Shown here piece after piece: positions 26,982-35,559 of a stretch of DNA of 64,000 nucleotides. How positions within the stretch are numbered: position 1 is the first letter of the stretch; every line of letters begins with the position of its first letter. The position numbers were made by a program, and so were the translations under genes. Source of the DNA: Clostridia bacterium (lineage in GTDB: Bacteria; Bacillota; Clostridia; Oscillospirales; Acutalibacteraceae); NCBI GenBank assembly GCA_017409845.1, contig JAFQRY010000013.1, positions 1 to 64,000 of the forward strand, given 5' to 3'. A model generated the notes under the pieces. It saw only the letters and a program-made list of their open reading frames with translations. It searched no databases and was not told the origin of the DNA.

Positions 26982-28178
26982 TTACCATGTTACGCTGACG
27001 GTCAGTCCGTCAACGGTGTAGAAAATATCTTTTTTGTAGTGTTTGTCAATTGCATTGCAGAAGGCTTTGAGCATTTCTTCACTTTGCATCTCAATTGTGA
27101 ATCTGAGTGTCATTGAGCTTGCGGGATAGAGAGTGTCCGAAATTCTGAAGCCCGTCATCCACCAGTGAAGTGTTTCGGGGCGGCTGAAAAGCAAATCATC
27201 GCCGTGATAAAGCTCCATGGACATTTTCATCATCTGTTCATCCGTTGCACAGTCATAAAAAGAGCCTGCTCTGTAGCTCTCTCTCGAATAAATTCCGATT
27301 TCGGCACCGTTTGAAACAAGATAGTTGCCCTTCCATATCTGTATCATCCATTCTAACCCGTCATATTCAAACTTGATTCTGCGGGTGTCATAGAAGAAAA
27401 ACGGGGTGACATATGAGAAGATATCATAGAAGAGGCAGAAGCCGAAGCTTCTGGTCCACGCGGTAACGGTTGTGTAAACAAGAGCTTCCTGAATGTTGAA
27501 GTTATAGCCCGTGCCGACCAGACCGTTGCCATAGCGGTCATAAACCTCGCCCGTTGCGGTGTTGACCATGATGCCCGTTGTAACCTTCTGAACGGTACCG
27601 TCACGCATGGTGATGTCAAGTGCAACTTCATAAACGTTCTTTTCGCCTTCCTCGGGTATGCAGTAAGCTCTGCATTCAACGATAACGCTGAAATAAACGG
27701 CAAGGAAATAATAGATTTTTGATTCAAGCGATTTGCCCTGAGCAACCGCTTCTTCCCTGCGGCTCATAAACTCATTACGCAGAGCGGTTGTGTCGATATC
27801 AAAGGTTTCAACAATAAATTCGGTGAACTGATTTGATTCGGGGAGATTGCTTGTCATCATCAGAAGGTCAAGCCCCGTATCCTTTGCGATTGAAACGCAG
27901 ATGTCATTGAGTATTTCATCAACCGTAAAGTTGAAATGCTCCTGAGGCACATCGCCTCTGCCTGTCAGAAAACGGTAAGCGTTATTGAGCTTTTTTATCG
28001 CCGACATCATCTGTGCGGTGGTAAGTGCGGGATAGCCCTCCTGCTCAAGAAATTCCGAATATTCCGTCAGGTTTTCAGGCTGTGTGATTTTCTTTTCGGA
28101 TGCCCCTACAATCAGCGAGGTGCAGGTAGTGACAAGAATTGCAACAGTAAGGATGATTGCCGTAAATTTCTTAATCAT
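26982..28178 (-). CDS. Secreted or membrane-anchored DUF4474-like protein
   Basis: A 398-residue protein with an N-terminal signal/anchor (KKFTAIILTVAILVTTCTSL, about residues 4-26). A helical region (40-170) leads into a C-terminal domain resembling DUF4474: FEYDGLEWMIQIWKGNY then NGAEIGIYSRES. That assignment is from memory of the motif. The last part, FTIEMQSEEMLKAFCNAI, resembles the helical end of the same family. GGAGG lies 6 bases upstream of the ATG. Monocistronic, convergent with the LRR lipoprotein gene. Function unknown; envelope location is likely. Confidence 0.65.
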   Translation of the reverse strand: MIKKFTAIILTVAILVTTCTSLIVGASEKKITQPENLTEYSEFLEQEGYPALTTAQMMSAIKKLNNAYRFLTGRGDVPQEHFNFTVDEILNDICVSIAKDTGLDLLMMTSNLPESNQFTEFIVETFDIDTTALRNEFMSRREEAVAQGKSLESKIYYFLAVYFSVIVECRAYCIPEEGEKNVYEVALDITMRDGTVQKVTTGIMVNTATGEVYDRYGNGLVGTGYNFNIQEALVYTTVTAWTRSFGFCLFYDIFSYVTPFFFYDTRRIKFEYDGLEWMIQIWKGNYLVSNGAEIGIYSRESYRAGSFYDCATDEQMMKMSMELYHGDDLLFSRPETLHWWMTGFRISDTLYPASSMTLRFTIEMQSEEMLKAFCNAIDKHYKKDIFYTVDGLTVSVTW

Positions 28179-28283
28179 ATTGCCTCCAGATAAAAGTTTT
28201 TTGTTAATTCAAAACCAAATCTTTACTATTATATCACCATGTTACAAAAAAATCAAATAAAGTTTTTTGTAACATCAAAAAGA

Positions 28284-28319
28284 AAAAGCAGACAGTCCGA
28301 TGGAGAACTGTCTGCTTTT
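28284..28319 (-). terminator. Terminator after the small membrane protein
   Basis: Stem AAAAGCAGACAGT (28284-28296) with ACTGTCTGCTTTT (28307-28319). Read on the minus strand it ends in a T-rich run toward 28280. Confidence 0.85.
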
Positions 28320-28341
28320 CAATTGCAACAAAACCTGAAGG

Positions 28342-28614
28342 TTATGCAACAAAATATGAAGCTTCATTTGACACAACCGTGAGAACGGGTTCCTCGGAAT
28401 AATTATCCTCGGGAGCTCTCTGCTGAACTCTTGAACGGTATTCTCTTGCTGCTTCCTTCTGCTTGCGGATGCGGCGGTTGCGAAGATGAATTCTGATTGC
28501 TCTTGCGAGTTTAACCTCGAAAGCAACAACCTTCTTTTCATTGATAAATCCTATTATAAGCAGTATAACTGCTGCAAATTCAAAAAATGTTCTGATAACT
28601 TCTGCAAATGACAT
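28342..28614 (-). CDS. Small membrane protein, candidate SOS-regulated
   Basis: A 90-residue protein with one membrane helix at residues 8-24 (TFFEFAAVILLIIGF), a very basic helix at 36-62 (ARAIRIHLRNRRIRKQK), an acidic stretch and a nonpolar C-terminus (SYFVA). The GGGAGG site is 6-7 bases from the ATG. It has a consensus promoter carrying LexA-box-like palindromes, and its own terminator. Size, single helix and predicted damage control recall SOS cell-division inhibitors such as YneA and SosA, though it has no LysM domain and no sequence match is claimed. The nonpolar tail could be a proteolysis signal. The role is inference. Confidence 0.75.
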   Translation of the reverse strand: MSFAEVIRTFFEFAAVILLIIGFINEKKVVAFEVKLARAIRIHLRNRRIRKQKEAAREYRSRVQQRAPEDNYSEEPVLTVVSNEASYFVA

Positions 28615-28640
28615 TTCAATTCCTCCCTGCCGAATATGTT

Positions 28641-28713
28641 AAACATTTGTTCTGTGAGTCTATTATAGCAAACGAACGTTCGTTTGTCAAGACAAATGTT
28701 CGATTTTGTCGAA
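28641..28713 (-). promoter_or_regulatory. Consensus promoter with LexA-like boxes
   Basis: Minus strand: TTGACA (28690-28685), a 17-base spacer and TATAAT (28667-28662). The spacer and flanks hold an 18-base perfect palindrome, CAAACGAACGTTCGTTTG (28669-28686), which contains GAAC-N4-GTTT on both strands. A third GAAC-N4-GTTT lies at 28652-28641, just past the start site. TTCGA-N5-TCGAA lies at 28699-28713. GAAC-N4-GTTY is the Gram-positive LexA (DinR) pattern. The rest of the 28615-29059 gap holds no supported gene. Confidence 0.7.
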
Positions 28714-28998
28714 TATTTTTTTGCTTTTGTTTGTATTTGAATTTTACCACAATATATAGTTGCTGTCAAGCAAACCGACCGCAATTTGTACTATCTGATG
28801 TATTTCGACATTTTTTATGACTTTTTTTGTTTTACTTTCACAAGCTGTCACGGGCTTTTCTTTTTATCATTTTAACCACCTCACACAATCGGAAAAATCC
28901 GTTTCGTTTATCTTATGTCTGTATTATAACAGTACGGATGTCCAATAAAACTCCCTTGAAATAAATTATTCGGAGAATTCCGATATTATTCCGAATTG

Positions 28999-29027
28999 TT
29001 GACAAAAAGATGGGATAGCAATATAAT
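28999..29027 (+). promoter_or_regulatory. Perfect sigma-A promoter for the phosphoesterase
   Basis: TTGACA (28999-29004), a 17-base spacer, then TATAAT (29022-29027). An inverted repeat, ATTCGGA...TCCGAAT (about 28968-28996), lies directly upstream and could be an operator. Confidence 0.8.
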
Positions 29028-29059
29028 TGATTTATTACATGTAAAAGGCGGTATATATA

Positions 29060-30223
29060 ATGTATAAAGCATGGGGATTTGTAAGGCAGAGTGCGATAAA
29101 AGCATATCTTGCGGGAGCAAATGCGGTTTACGGCATGACGGGCGGCAAAAAGCCTTCGTTGCTTTATTGCAAATGCGATGAGTCGCACAAAATCGGCACA
29201 GATGTCAGAATCGTTTCTCAGAATGATTATTCAACCTCAATTGCAAAGTTTGATAAAAACGGCAACATGACCGATGATGATTTTGTTATTGTAACATCAA
29301 CAGACCTTCATTTCAGCGATGATAACGCACAAAACAGAACGGTTGTTGAAAAATTTATCCGTCATATCAAAGAGGTTAAGCCTGACCTTGTTATTCTTAC
29401 GGGTGATGTAATTCTCGGAAAATTTCAGCAGATTGAGGCAATTCAGTTTGCACGGATGATGGAAGAAATCGGCGTTTACTGGGCGGCGGTTTTCGGAAAT
29501 CACGAAACGAGAGAGGACAGAGGCTTCTATAAATGGCTTCTGATGAAGAGCTTTACGGATTATGAGCATTGTCTTTGCAAATTCGGACCCGAAGAGCTTT
29601 TTGGCTACGGTAATTATACAATCAATATTCTCGGCAAGGGCGGCAGACACCGTCAGACCCTTTTCTGTTTTGACTCGGGAAGAGATATTCTCGAAAGGGA
29701 TAAAAAGGTATACGGACTTCCCGACGACATGAAGGGCTATGATTTCCTGAAAAAAGAGCAGATTGATTTCTATAAAAAAGAAACCGACAGATTGATGAAG
29801 GAATACGGTCATGCGGAGTCGATGATGTATTTTCACATTGCGATTCCCGAATTTGCTGAGATTTTCAAGGAAACAGAGGGCGGCAGATATGAGCCGACGG
29901 GGGATTATGAAGTCCTTTTCGGCGAGCAATGGGAAAGTGTGGGCTGCTCACCCTACAACAGCGGAATGTTTGCCGCAATTGAGGAAAAGGGTACTCAGAC
30001 AAAGGCGATTTTCGTCGGTCACGACCATGTCAACGACTGGTGTGCAATTTATAAGGGTGTATATTTTGTTTATAATCTTCCCGGAGGCTATCTTTATCAT
30101 CACGGCACCAATTTCGGGCTGCCCGAAAGTCAATGGGTGCTCGGTGTTACCGTAACAACCCTTAAAGGTGACGGTTCTCTTGATATAAAACAGAGATACA
30201 GCAGAATTTTTTTAAATGATTGA
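29060..30223 (+). CDS. Calcineurin-like metallophosphoesterase
   Basis: A 387-residue enzyme with all dimetal motifs in order: DLHF (Asp, His), VILTGDVI (Asp), VFGNHETRED (Asn, His), MMYFHIAIPE (His) and VGHDHVNDW (two His). The closest architectures are purple-acid-phosphatase-like or Cdc1-type phosphoesterases. Residues 1-70 are a family-atypical extension with no clear signal peptide. It hydrolyses a phosphate mono- or diester; the substrate is not known. A perfect consensus promoter suggests steady or repressible strong expression. A deacetylase gene follows after 57 bases. Confidence 0.88.
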   Translation: MYKAWGFVRQSAIKAYLAGANAVYGMTGGKKPSLLYCKCDESHKIGTDVRIVSQNDYSTSIAKFDKNGNMTDDDFVIVTSTDLHFSDDNAQNRTVVEKFIRHIKEVKPDLVILTGDVILGKFQQIEAIQFARMMEEIGVYWAAVFGNHETREDRGFYKWLLMKSFTDYEHCLCKFGPEELFGYGNYTINILGKGGRHRQTLFCFDSGRDILERDKKVYGLPDDMKGYDFLKKEQIDFYKKETDRLMKEYGHAESMMYFHIAIPEFAEIFKETEGGRYEPTGDYEVLFGEQWESVGCSPYNSGMFAAIEEKGTQTKAIFVGHDHVNDWCAIYKGVYFVYNLPGGYLYHHGTNFGLPESQWVLGVTVTTLKGDGSLDIKQRYSRIFLND

Positions 30224-30280
30224 TAAATCCGTTTTGTTATGATATAATTTTTTCAGATGTAAAAAGAAAGGGAAATACAT

Positions 30281-31168
30281 ATGCCTAAATATCTTATTGT
30301 TAACGCAGACGACTACGGAATGTGCCACGCTGCCAATGAAGCGGTGGCGGAGCTTTTTGAAGGCGGATGGCTCAAATCCGCAACGGTTATGATGCCTTGT
30401 CCTACAGCGAAGGAAGCAGTTGATTTTTCAATTGCACATCCCGAGCATGCAATCGGCGTTCATCTCACAATGACAAGCGAATGGGGCAAATACCGCTGGA
30501 AGCCCCTCACAAACGGCAAAACTCTTATCGACGAAGAAGGCTTTATGTGGCATGAAAGCGATCAGGTTGAAAAGAATGCATCCTATGCAGACCTTGAAGC
30601 TGAAATCCGTGCACAGATTGACCTTGCTCACAAGTGGGGAATGAAGCCCTCTCATACCGACAATCACATGGGCTCGCTTTACGGTCACTACACAGGCAGA
30701 CTCGGTCTTGCAAAGATGACTCTGCGTGTCTGCGGCGAATACGGCTATGCATACAGACTTTATACGAAGCACGATAAGAGAATCTGTCCCAACGGCACAC
30801 CCTATTTCCTCTATGCCGCAATCACTCTTCTTTCAAAGAGGTGGGGCAAGAAATATAATGTTGTTATTCCCGACTATCTTCTTTTCCCCGACTGGAATGA
30901 CGACATGAGAAAGAGCTACGAAACCTACAGAGAAACAATTCTCAAAATCTGGACGGATATCCCCGAGGACGGCGTGACCGAAACCTTTATTCATCCTTCC
31001 GTTGAGTGTGATGAGCTTAAGGGCATCACCTCAAGATGGCAGGACAGAGTGTGGGAATATCAGCTTATGAAGGACCCCTACACCCACAAATATCTTAAGG
31101 AACACGGTGTTGAGCTTATCAGCTACCGTGAGCTTATCAAGATGAAGGGCGGAGTAGTCAAGGGCTAA
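30281..31168 (+). CDS. ChbG/HpnK-family carbohydrate deacetylase (YdjC-like)
   Basis: A 295-residue metal-dependent deacetylase fold. Motifs are LIVNADDYGM (metal Asp), GVHLTMTSEW (His), THTDNH-like PSHTDNHMGSLYG (catalytic and metal His) and TFIHPSVECDE (His). ChbG removes an acetyl group from diacetylchitobiose phosphate, and HpnK acts in hopanoid synthesis. Here the substrate is probably an N-acetylated sugar. No signal peptide, so cytoplasmic. GAAAGGGAAA precedes the ATG. It may share a transcript with the phosphoesterase upstream, and a terminator follows. Confidence 0.88.
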   Translation: MPKYLIVNADDYGMCHAANEAVAELFEGGWLKSATVMMPCPTAKEAVDFSIAHPEHAIGVHLTMTSEWGKYRWKPLTNGKTLIDEEGFMWHESDQVEKNASYADLEAEIRAQIDLAHKWGMKPSHTDNHMGSLYGHYTGRLGLAKMTLRVCGEYGYAYRLYTKHDKRICPNGTPYFLYAAITLLSKRWGKKYNVVIPDYLLFPDWNDDMRKSYETYRETILKIWTDIPEDGVTETFIHPSVECDELKGITSRWQDRVWEYQLMKDPYTHKYLKEHGVELISYRELIKMKGGVVKG

Positions 31169-31173
31169 AAATC

Positions 31174-31214
31174 AGAGCGAATCCGAAAACTGAAAAACGG
31201 ATTCGCTCTTTTTG
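31174..31214 (+). terminator. Terminator after the deacetylase
   Basis: Stem AGAGCGAATCCG (31174-31185) with CGGATTCGCTCT (31198-31209), then TTTTTG. Confidence 0.9.
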
Positions 31215-31229
31215 AAAGAAATATTGTCT

Positions 31230-31500
31230 ATCTTAATAGACATAAAAGCGTGAAGCTTTGAAGCTTCATTTACCTCCTTTGAAAAGGAGGCGGATTTTGC
31301 GAAGCAAAAGACGGAGGATTTATCAGTAGAAATCTTTTGCAAATCAATAGTTTTATGCAAAATCCGAAACTCCCTCAGTCACTCCGTGTCCAACTCCCTC
31401 TTGAGGGAGCCGAAACAGCAAATTACAGTTTATATACAAAAATCAGGTTTATCGACAGTCAAGGGAGCACTTCAGATGCGAAGTGCTCCCTTTTTTGTGA
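31230..31500. repeat. Repeat cluster with both dispersed palindrome types
   Basis: TGAAGCTT/AAGCTTCA hairpin (31251-31268). The CCTCC-type element is at 31272-31321 and the ACTCCCTCAG-type element at 31367-31414. GGGAGCACTT/AAGTGCTCCC (about 31464-31492) followed by TTTTTTG is a hairpin that may also end transcription. No gene is supported between 31169 and 31506. Confidence 0.7.
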
Positions 31501-31506
31501 ATTTAA

Positions 31507-33534
31507 TTAAAATACTGCTTCAAGCAATAAGGAGATTTCTCTGAACCATGTGATGATGTATCTGAAAACATCGCCGAAAATATTGTCCATGATATCGGCA
31601 AAAGTGTCCTTCTCAACCTCGTTGCCGTCGGTAAGCATCCATACCTGACATGCGTAGAAGGGGTTTGCGGTGCCTATCATAAGTCCGTCATCCATAGCTG
31701 CAAAGGTACGCAGACCGTGGTTGTAGGGATCGTTGAAGCCGTTGGTTGTGATTGTTTCGAAGTTGATGCCGTCTTCGGTAACATAAAGGTCGAAGCCTCT
31801 TTCGGCATCAATCATGTAATTTGCCGTTGTCATAAAGCCTTCAAGGGTGTCGATAAGAGTTGAGAGTGCAAGCTCAGACTGAGGAGCGATTCTTGCAGCC
31901 TTGCCGTGAACCTTATCCGATGCCATTTTTGCAAGCTCATCAACCGTATATTTGCTATAGAGATATGTGAGGTCGTCGGTTTCTTCGCTGTTTAACGACT
32001 GTGTTGCAACCACGCCTTCGTCTGATGCGGAAGAGATTTCAATAAATGTTTTGATGTAGCCGATAAGGCTTGCCCACTCGGCAGGAGTCATTGAAAGAAG
32101 GTCGCCGTTTGCAAACTGACCGACGGGCTCAAGAAGGCTGCTTGTGTCGAAGGTTCCTACATAAAGCTTGCCGTTATATTCTTCCATTCTCCAGATATAC
32201 TGGTTTTCGTTTCTGCCGAAGCCTGAACCGAGACCCGATTTTCCGCCTTCGGGGAACATCTTTGTTGCATCACCCATAACGAGCTCAATATCTTCGTTTT
32301 TATCCATTCGGTAAAGGCTTACAGACTGCTCAAGGTTTCTGTTCATAAAAGTGAAGTCAGCCTTGAAAAGAATGTGCTCAAGGGGGATTTCCTCGTCATT
32401 GTATTCGCCGATATAGAGGTAGTCGTTATAAACATAGATAACGCCTGCACCTGCTCTTGTTCTTTCGGGGTCAATTCCGAAGGTGTATTTTGCACCGTCA
32501 GCCTTGTTGCCGATAACGGGAGTCCAGGTCCAGTCGGCGGCATTTTCTCCCATTTCTCCCTTGACAAGTGCAAATGACTGCATTGTGTATTCGTCGGGCT
32601 TGTTATCGGGAGTGCCCGTGCAGATTGAAACATAAAGGTCATCATTATATTCAACCATTTCCCAGATTGAACCTCCATAGATGCTGTCGGGGAAATGATA
32701 TGCGGGATAGTCAAAAAGCTCCTGCTGGTCAGCAATTACCGTGAAAGCATCCTTACCTGCGGAGGGGTTTTCCGAAATAAGAATCTGAGCACCGCCGAGA
32801 GTTACCATGCTTACAATAAGATAATCCTTATAGGCACAAAGTCCTCTGATGCCCGTGCAGATGCCCTGAAGATATGCCTGATAATAGTCGCTCTGACTGA
32901 TGCCTTCATAAACGATTGTGCATTTATCGTTGTTGCCGGGATCAACCTCGATAATTTTCGGCAGACCGTTGACAGAGCCGCAGAAATAAAGCTTGTCGTT
33001 GAATTCACAAGCATTTCTGAGCTGAACGTTGTGACCTGTTTCCGATTTGCTCATAAGAACGGTAACTTCATTTGTTTTGACATTGATTTTGGTGAGCACG
33101 CCGCCCGTGTTGGCACCGTCGGGCTCGCCTGTGTAGAAATGACCGTTATACATAACATCGAGCGTTGCATTCATTTCGGCAGGGTCAAAATCGTTGCCGA
33201 GAACTGAATCCATGAATCCGAGAGTAAGACCGAGGGAGTTGTAGTTTGTTGAAACATAGACACAATCGCCGTAGGCAACGGCAGACCACGCATAGTTCTG
33301 ACCTCTGTCACCCTGGCCTTCATCCTTTGCGGAAACCGCACCGTTGCCGACATAGTCAACAATGCCGTCAACCTCACCTGAACCTTTTTCGGGATGGGAA
33401 ATTTTTTTCAGCTCATATTCGTCGGATTTGTATGTAATCGTACCTTCGGATGCGAGGGGGCTTACGGCGAAGCCGAAAACCATGGTTACGGCAAGAATGA
33501 TGCTGAGCAGTTTTGTGATTCCTTTTTTCTTCAT
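31507..33534 (-). CDS. Secreted beta-propeller-like protein with amphipathic C-terminal tail
   Basis: A 675-residue exported protein. The signal peptide is residues 1-27 (MKKKGITKLLSIILAVTMVF, then AVSPLASEG). The body has repeated propeller-like strands such as NACEFNDKLYFCGSVNG, MVEYNDDLYVSICTGT, YVYNDYLYIGEYNDEE and MEEYNGKLYVGTFDTSS, each followed by a hydrophobic or aromatic blade strand. No catalytic motif is recognised. The last 30 residues are a hydrophobic amphipathic helix (FGDVFRYIITWFREISLLLE) rather than LPXTG. The start at 33534 is set by AAGGAG 8-11 bases upstream; the ATG at 33573 lacks one. Function unknown, probably cell-surface associated. Confidence 0.75.
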   Translation of the reverse strand: MKKKGITKLLSIILAVTMVFGFAVSPLASEGTITYKSDEYELKKISHPEKGSGEVDGIVDYVGNGAVSAKDEGQGDRGQNYAWSAVAYGDCVYVSTNYNSLGLTLGFMDSVLGNDFDPAEMNATLDVMYNGHFYTGEPDGANTGGVLTKINVKTNEVTVLMSKSETGHNVQLRNACEFNDKLYFCGSVNGLPKIIEVDPGNNDKCTIVYEGISQSDYYQAYLQGICTGIRGLCAYKDYLIVSMVTLGGAQILISENPSAGKDAFTVIADQQELFDYPAYHFPDSIYGGSIWEMVEYNDDLYVSICTGTPDNKPDEYTMQSFALVKGEMGENAADWTWTPVIGNKADGAKYTFGIDPERTRAGAGVIYVYNDYLYIGEYNDEEIPLEHILFKADFTFMNRNLEQSVSLYRMDKNEDIELVMGDATKMFPEGGKSGLGSGFGRNENQYIWRMEEYNGKLYVGTFDTSSLLEPVGQFANGDLLSMTPAEWASLIGYIKTFIEISSASDEGVVATQSLNSEETDDLTYLYSKYTVDELAKMASDKVHGKAARIAPQSELALSTLIDTLEGFMTTANYMIDAERGFDLYVTEDGINFETITTNGFNDPYNHGLRTFAAMDDGLMIGTANPFYACQVWMLTDGNEVEKDTFADIMDNIFGDVFRYIITWFREISLLLEAVF

Positions 33535-33788
33535 GTGATTTCTCCTTTTCGTTTTTGAGGGTTGTGCATACAAATATTAAATATACTCTGTTGTGTTGAT
33601 GTTAGATAAATGTTAATAGAATGTTAAAATTCGCACAATTGTGCAGGTAAATGTTGGGTTTTGCGTTCTGCGAGAAGAAAAAGGGAATATCAACCTGACA
33701 TACAGACAGTTTTTAGCGGATTTGACATTGACTTTTGCGTTGTAAAGTGTTAAAATTCGGGATGTAGAAAAATCAGGAGGAAGATGGA

Positions 33789-34514
33789 ATGACGGGAACA
33801 CTCGTTAACTGTGCTGCGGTTATAATCGGCGGTCTTATCGGTCTGCTTTTCAAAAAAGGAATCAAGCCTGCTTATGCCGACGGAATCAACAGAGCACTCG
33901 GTCTGGCTGTGCTTATCATTGGTATGAACGGCGTTATTGCAAATATGTTTACGATTGAAGACGGAAAAATTTCAAGCAGCGGAGAGCTGCTGCTGGTTGT
34001 TTTTCTCGTTGTCGGTACTCTTATCGGTGAGCTTCTGAAGCTCGATGAGCGATTTGGCGGCTTCTGCAACAAAATTGAAAAAAGATTCAGCGCAAAGGGC
34101 TTTGCTTCTGGCTTTATAAACGGTACGGTGCTTTTCTGCGTCGGTGCAATGTCGATTATCGGCTCAATCAATGACGGTCTGACGGGTGACAGCTCAATCC
34201 TCTTTGTGAAAAGTGCACTTGATGCGGTAAATGCCGTTATTTTCGGCGCAACCCTCGGCTTCGGAGTTATCTTTACCTGCATCCCCATGCTTGTTTATCA
34301 GGGCGGAATTTCACTTCTTGCAGGCACTCTGAGCGGAATTCTTCAGGGCGAGCTTCTTGAGCAGCTTTGTATGGTCGGATATGCGATAATCATGGCAATA
34401 GGTCTGAATTTTCTTCTCGAAAAGAAGTTTAAAACACTTAATATGGTGCCCGCACTTATCCTGCCCGTGGTATATCATTACATACTGGTGCTGATTGAAT
34501 ATATCAAAGCATAA
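33789..34514 (+). CDS. DUF554 membrane protein
   Basis: A 241-residue polytopic membrane protein with six to seven helices. It begins MTGTLVNCAAVIIGGLIGLL and contains the family-typical GTVLFCVGAMSIIGSINDGL and IGLNFL segments. DUF554 proteins (YqgA-like) are conserved in Firmicutes but their function is not established; transport has been suggested. AGGAGG lies 9 bases before the ATG. Monocistronic, convergent with the Q/N-rich microprotein, sharing a 17-bp-stem terminator. The 33535-33788 gap shows no gene. Confidence 0.88.
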   Translation: MTGTLVNCAAVIIGGLIGLLFKKGIKPAYADGINRALGLAVLIIGMNGVIANMFTIEDGKISSSGELLLVVFLVVGTLIGELLKLDERFGGFCNKIEKRFSAKGFASGFINGTVLFCVGAMSIIGSINDGLTGDSSILFVKSALDAVNAVIFGATLGFGVIFTCIPMLVYQGGISLLAGTLSGILQGELLEQLCMVGYAIIMAIGLNFLLEKKFKTLNMVPALILPVVYHYILVLIEYIKA

Positions 34515-34515
34515 C

Positions 34516-34556
34516 AAAACGCCGTATCGCAACTTGTGTTGCGATACGGCGTTTTT
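34516..34556. terminator. Strong bidirectional terminator
   Basis: A perfect 17-bp stem (34517-34533 with 34538-34554) with a TTGT loop, flanked by AAAA and TTTT. It serves DUF554 on plus and the Q/N-rich microprotein on minus; the latter's stop codon touches it. Confidence 0.92.
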
Positions 34557-34669
34557 CAGAAGTTTTCGTTGTTGTTTTTCTTGTTCTGCTGATTTTTATT
34601 CTGCTGATTGTTCTGCTGATTCTTGTTCTGGTTGTTGTTCTGCTGATTCTGCTGTTTGTTGTTTTCCAT
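34556..34669 (-). CDS. Gln/Asn-rich microprotein (37 residues)
   Basis: A 37-codon frame made almost only of Asn, Gln and Lys, starting MENNKQQNQQNNNQ and ending NNNENF. It starts at ATG 34669 with AGAGAGGA ending about 8 bases upstream, and its stop abuts a strong terminator, so it has the marks of a real gene. The strand bias of CAG, AAC and AAT codons gives a low-complexity DNA tract. No hydrophobic segment or known family. It could be a spore-coat-like, phase-separating or RNA-associated peptide; nothing in the sequence decides this. A TATAAT-like box lies at about 34690. Confidence 0.6.
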   Translation of the reverse strand: MENNKQQNQQNNNQNKNQQNNQQNKNQQNKKNNNENF

Positions 34670-34744
34670 TACGAGGTTCCTCTCTGTAATTATATTGAAC
34701 TGTGAGTTCGTTTTTATTATGTGCACAACAATCGTTATTATTTA

Positions 34745-34773
34745 TTGACAAAAAAATCCCGTGATGATAAAAT
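34745..34773 (+). promoter_or_regulatory. Sigma-A promoter for the EFR1 ferredoxin gene
   Basis: TTGACA (34745-34750), a 17-base spacer, then TAAAAT (34768-34773), 30 bases before the ATG. Confidence 0.75.
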
Positions 34774-34803
34774 TTTTATAAATAAAAATTTAAAGGTGTT
34801 ATT

Positions 34804-35547
34804 ATGGTTTATTATTTTTCCGCAACGGGAAATTCAAAGCATGCGGCTGAGGTTATTGCCGCAAAAACGGGAGATACTGCGGTCAGTATTGCCGATATCC
34901 TCAACGGCAGGGCTGAAATCAAAGAAAAAAGCGGAAAAACGGGCTTTGTTTTTCCGGTCTATTTCTGGGGTCTGCCTGAAATTATCAAGCGTTTTGCCTC
35001 TTTGCCTGAGGTTAAAAATTCTCTCGGAGACTATGTTTACTGCGTTATCACCTGCGGTGCAACAACTGGCACGGCGGATAAAATGCTCGCAAAAATGCTC
35101 GGCAGAAAGCTTGATTACAGCTTCTCCCTGAAGATGCCCGACAACTATGTTGTGCTTTATGACCCGAGCCCGAAGGAAAAGGCGAAAAAATTTCTGGCTC
35201 ATGCCGATAAGGAGCTTGAGACGGTCTGCGAGGATATAAACAGTCTTGCAAAAAAGCGTGCAGGCAGCACGGCAGGCGAGCTCAAGAGCCTTTTTGTTCC
35301 GCATCTTTATGACTTTTTCAGGACAACGAAAAAGTTTTATGCCGATGATAAATGCGTTTCGTGCGGAATGTGTGCAAAAAACTGTCCTGACGGTGCAATT
35401 GAAATGGAAAACGGAAAGCCTGTCTGGATAAAGTCAAAATGTCAGCATTGCACGGCATGCATCAACTGCTGCCCGACCGAGGCTGTTCAGTTCGGAAAGG
35501 GCACGCAGACGAGAAGAAGATATAATTATGATAAAACTATAAAATAA
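34804..35547 (+). CDS. EFR1-family flavodoxin/ferredoxin fusion protein
   Basis: A 247-residue electron-transfer protein. The N-terminal flavodoxin-like half binds FMN at YYFSATGNSKHAAEVIA and TCGATTGTAD. The C-terminal half has two [4Fe-4S] clusters, CVSCGMCAKNCPDGAI and CQHCTACINCCPTEAV, typical of EFR1 (extended flavodoxin-ferredoxin) proteins in anaerobes. It should shuttle low-potential electrons in the cytoplasm; partners are unknown. GGTGTTATT precedes the ATG rather than a strong site. The stop is 12 bases before the GPH transporter gene, and the ribosome site AAGGAGC lies between them. Confidence 0.88.
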   Translation: MVYYFSATGNSKHAAEVIAAKTGDTAVSIADILNGRAEIKEKSGKTGFVFPVYFWGLPEIIKRFASLPEVKNSLGDYVYCVITCGATTGTADKMLAKMLGRKLDYSFSLKMPDNYVVLYDPSPKEKAKKFLAHADKELETVCEDINSLAKKRAGSTAGELKSLFVPHLYDFFRTTKKFYADDKCVSCGMCAKNCPDGAIEMENGKPVWIKSKCQHCTACINCCPTEAVQFGKGTQTRRRYNYDKTIK

Positions 35548-35559
35548 AGGAGCTTTGAA

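Noticed and set aside
28838..28870. Ten-codon minus-strand frame with a GAGGTGG ribosome site
   Set aside because: Good ribosome site, but the frame (MIKRKARDSL) stops after ten codons and no gene follows it as a leader would require. Not enough to call.
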